Source: DASQVO01 sp035640715 (lineage in GTDB: Bacteria > Actinomycetota > Actinomycetes > Streptosporangiales > Streptosporangiaceae). From it: 18,293 nucleotides of DNA. The notes below the pieces were generated by a model. That model was given only the letters and a program-made list of their open reading frames with translations, was not told the DNA's origin and did not search any database. Location of the stretch: contig DASQVO010000011.1 in the NCBI GenBank assembly GCA_035640715.1, forward strand, positions 1-18,293, in the 5' to 3' direction. A program made the position numbers and the translations under genes. Of this stretch, positions 15,906-18,293 are shown piece after piece; the stretch's first letter is position 1; each line of letters starts with the position of its first letter.

Positions 15906-17032
15906 CGGCCGACAGCCATCCCGCAGCCGCAGGCGACCGTGAATTCCTGCGCATCATCGCGGCGGAGACCGGGCTTGGCGCCTCCGCGGAGCCATTTCCC
16001 GGGGAGGCGGTGGCGCGGATCCTGTCCGGCTGGTACGGCTTGTCCGGAACACTGAAGCGCATCGCCACGGAGAAAGATGACACGTTCCTGCTCTCCTCCG
16101 GAGAGAACGATTTCCTGGTCAAGATATCCCCGCCCGGGGAGGACCCCGAGATCGTGAACCTGCAGACCTCGGCCATGCTGCATATCCGTGACCGCGCGCC
16201 CGGCCTGCCGGTACAGCTGCCCGTGGCCGGGGCCGGCGGCGCGTTCGAGTTCCGCGTTGGCTCACCGGACGGCAGTGAGCGGGCTCTCCGCGTCCTGACC
16301 TTTTTGCCCGGTCGGCTGCTTTCGGATGCCCAGCCGACGCCGGCTCAGGTGCGCGGTATCGGCGCGATGCTGGCCCGGCTCTCGATGGCGCTGAAGGACT
16401 TCACTCACCCGAGGCAGGACCGGCTGCTCATCTGGGATCTCCAGCGGTTTCACCGGATGCGCCCCCTGCTCGACTACGTCGGGGACCGGGCCAGCGCGTC
16501 GCTCGCCCGGCGGATCTTCGACCAGTTCGACGAGCATGTCCGGCCGACGCTGCCGCTCCTGACCAAGCAGGTGGTGCACGGCGATTTCAGCCGCTACAAC
16601 GTGCTGGTCGACGACGAGGTCCCCGGCTATGTGAGAGGCGTCATCGACTTCGGTGACGTGGTGCGGACGGCCGTCGTCTTCGACGTCGCCGTCGGCATGG
16701 CGAACCTGCTGTGCGCCGGCCCCGACGGCCCCTGGGATCACGCGCTTCAGTTTCTGGACGGCTATCTCGCTGTCCGCCCTGTGGCCGACCATGAGCTGGC
16801 GGTACTGGCTGTCTCGGCGCAGGCCCGGCTGCTCCTGCGGGCGCTGATGGCGCAGTGGCGGGCCATCGAGAACCCGTCGCGCCGCGACTACCTGCTCTCC
16901 CACTCGGAGATGGACTGGTCCCATCTCGCGCTGGCCCAGGCCGTACCCGAACGCGAGATGACGGCGAGGATCCGCGCGCTCGCGGGCCTGCGGCGAGGAC
17001 TCTTACACCTGGCGGAAGAGGGGAATCGGTAA
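15902..17032 (+). CDS. APH-fold small-molecule kinase, hydroxylysine-kinase-like
   Basis: A 376-residue kinase of the aminoglycoside-phosphotransferase fold. K74 in FLVKIS is the probable ATP-site Lys, HGDFSRYN (D228, N233) the catalytic loop, and IDFGD (D249) the metal site. Length and several stretches match eukaryotic hydroxylysine kinase as I recall it: RVLTFLPGRLL, IWDLQRF, VHGDxxxxNVLV and GVIDFGDVxxxxxVFDVAV. That enzyme phosphorylates the hydroxyl of 5-hydroxylysine with GTP. The adjacent PLP enzyme resembles the partner phospho-lyase, supporting a kinase then lyase sequence. The GTG start overlaps the biotin carboxylase stop by four bases. It contains a TTA leucine codon at 17003, the only one I found in a real gene here. 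Ethanolamine-like or other amino-alcohol substrates are equally possible; antibiotic resistance is unlikely. Confidence 0.85.
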   Translation: MTADSHPAAAGDREFLRIIAAETGLGASAEPFPGEAVARILSGWYGLSGTLKRIATEKDDTFLLSSGENDFLVKISPPGEDPEIVNLQTSAMLHIRDRAPGLPVQLPVAGAGGAFEFRVGSPDGSERALRVLTFLPGRLLSDAQPTPAQVRGIGAMLARLSMALKDFTHPRQDRLLIWDLQRFHRMRPLLDYVGDRASASLARRIFDQFDEHVRPTLPLLTKQVVHGDFSRYNVLVDDEVPGYVRGVIDFGDVVRTAVVFDVAVGMANLLCAGPDGPWDHALQFLDGYLAVRPVADHELAVLAVSAQARLLLRALMAQWRAIENPSRRDYLLSHSEMDWSHLALAQAVPEREMTARIRALAGLRRGLLHLAEEGNR

Positions 17033-17034
17033 TC

Positions 17035-18293
17035 GTGGCCAGCACATCGCGTTCACTGCCACCCGGCGGGCCGTCCGGCGACCCGCCGACGATGGTCAAT
17101 GCGTTCGACACCTCGAACCTGGCCAGACTGCCTGGCCGTGTCCGTGCCCAGGTGGAACGCCGCAGCAGGCTGCTCGGGCCGACCTATCGGCTGTTCTACG
17201 AGACACCGGTCGAGGTAGTCCGCGGCCAGGGCGTGTACCTGTACGACCCGGACGGCCAGGAGTACCTGGACGCGTACAACAATGTCCCGTGCGTCGGTCA
17301 CGCGCACCCGCGCGTGACCGACGCGGTCAGCCAGCAGATGGCGACGCTGAACACCAACACGCGGTACATCCAGGACTCGATCCTGGAGTACTCCGAGCAG
17401 CTGCTCTCGACCTTCCCGGCCGAGCTCGGAAACATCAGCTACACCTGCTCCGGCTCGGAGGCGAACGACCTCGCGATGCGGGTCGCCCGGCATTACACCG
17501 GACGCATGGGAATCATCGTTACGGCCAACGCCTATCACGGCCTCACCGCGGAGGTGGCGGCGTTCTCGCCGTCGCTGGGCCGGGGCTCTCCGCTGGGAGC
17601 GCATGTGCGCACGGTGAGCGCCCCGGACGAGCTGCGCGTGCCGCCCGGCCAGTCCGTGGCCGACCACATGCGCGCGCAGGTCTGCTCGGCCATCGCCGAT
17701 CTGGAGCGGCACGGGTTCGGCCTATGCGCCTTCATCGCGGACAGCATCTTCTCCTCCGACGGCGTGTTCACCGATCCGGCGGGGTTCCTACGGCCGGTCG
17801 TGGAGGAGGTGCACCGCGGGGGCGGGCTGTACATAGCCGACGAGGTACAGCCCGGCTTCGGCCGCAATGGCGACGGCTGGTGGGGCTTCCAGCGGCACGG
17901 GATCGTGCCGGACATCGTGACGGTCGGCAAGCCGATGGGCAACGGCATCCCCATCGCGGCCGCGATCTTCCGGCCCGAACTGCTGGAGGACTTCGGCGCG
18001 AAGGTCCGCTACTTCAACACGTTCGGCGGCAACACCGTATCGATCGCCGCCGCGCAGGCGGTACTGGACGTGATACGGGACGAGGATCTGATCGGGAACG
18101 CCCGCACCGTCGGCGCCTACCTCCTCAAGGGACTGCGCGACCTTTGCGCCGGCAACGATCATGTGGCGCAGGTCCGCGGGACGGGACTGTTCATCGGGAT
18201 CGACATCGTGGCCGACCGGGAATCCGGCCGCCCCGACGGCATCCTCGCGGGAAAGATCGTCAACGGCATGCGCGACCGGCGCGTCCTCATCTC
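17035..18293 (+). CDS. Class III PLP enzyme, phospho-lyase-like (AGXT2L family), 3' end missing
   Basis: A class III aminotransferase-fold PLP enzyme that runs off the right edge; 419 residues are present. SGSEAND at 139-145 is the phosphate-binding region, D269 in IADEVQPGFGR contacts the pyridine nitrogen, and K299 in TVGKPMGNG binds PLP. The stretches YNNVPCVGHAHP, LNTNTRYIQDSILEY, YFNTFGGN and RGTGLFIGIDIV resemble human AGXT2L1/AGXT2L2 (phosphoethanolamine and 5-phosphohydroxylysine phospho-lyases) rather than ordinary omega-transaminases. Those enzymes remove phosphate and ammonia from an O-phosphorylated amino alcohol to give an aldehyde. The start is GTG 17035, two bases after the kinase stop, with GAGGGGA about ten bases upstream. 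Family is secure; lyase rather than transaminase activity is inferred from similarity and from the neighbouring kinase. Confidence 0.9.
   Translation, partial: MASTSRSLPPGGPSGDPPTMVNAFDTSNLARLPGRVRAQVERRSRLLGPTYRLFYETPVEVVRGQGVYLYDPDGQEYLDAYNNVPCVGHAHPRVTDAVSQQMATLNTNTRYIQDSILEYSEQLLSTFPAELGNISYTCSGSEANDLAMRVARHYTGRMGIIVTANAYHGLTAEVAAFSPSLGRGSPLGAHVRTVSAPDELRVPPGQSVADHMRAQVCSAIADLERHGFGLCAFIADSIFSSDGVFTDPAGFLRPVVEEVHRGGGLYIADEVQPGFGRNGDGWWGFQRHGIVPDIVTVGKPMGNGIPIAAAIFRPELLEDFGAKVRYFNTFGGNTVSIAAAQAVLDVIRDEDLIGNARTVGAYLLKGLRDLCAGNDHVAQVRGTGLFIGIDIVADRESGRPDGILAGKIVNGMRDRRVLI

Noticed and set aside
15902..17032. Aminoglycoside resistance kinase
   Set aside because: The APH fold alone does not show resistance. 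The detailed pattern, length and adjacency to an AGXT2L-like enzyme fit a metabolic kinase better.

Overview
The window is about 18.3 kb of very GC-rich, densely packed DNA with GTG starts, purine-rich ribosome binding sites and 4-base start/stop overlaps. Together with a GlgE-type glucan operon this points to an actinomycete, possibly of the Streptosporangiales kind; I cannot name the genus. There is no tRNA, rRNA, CRISPR array, transposase or integrase that I can see, and no gene-free stretch over 300 bases (the longest gaps are 226 and about 195 bases).

Region 1 (1-7284, plus strand) is the GlgE alpha-glucan pathway in the order glgE (3' part only), treS, mak, glgB. TreS isomerises trehalose to maltose, Mak phosphorylates maltose, GlgE polymerises maltose 1-phosphate into alpha-1,4-glucan, and GlgB adds alpha-1,6 branches. 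The catalytic residues of all four are present. The gaps between these genes carry a recurring AT-rich heptamer, GTTATTC or its complement GAATAAC, directly after stop codons and just ahead of treS and glgB.

Region 2 (7285-8741) holds a lone cytochrome P450 with no redox partner gene beside it. It faces a convergent regulator gene across a short gap.

Region 3 (8742-18293) looks like a catabolic module. A PucR/CdaR-type regulator on the minus strand diverges from a plus-strand operon: an NCS1-family permease with a cysteine-rich tail, two carboxyltransferase subunits of the PxpB/PxpC (AHS1/AHS2) family, a PxpA (LamB/YcsF) protein, a free-standing biotin carboxylase, a kinase resembling hydroxylysine kinase, and a class III PLP enzyme resembling phosphohydroxylysine/phosphoethanolamine phospho-lyases (cut by the window end). 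Several motifs in the PxpB/C-like subunits match urea-carboxylase carboxyltransferase better than standard 5-oxoprolinase, and PxpA has changed motifs as well. No biotin carrier protein is visible.

My reading, which is inference, is that region 3 imports a cyclic amide, ureide or lactam, opens it with ATP, then phosphorylates a hydroxyl on the product and removes phosphate and ammonia to leave a semialdehyde. This combination is the best candidate for an undescribed system in the window.
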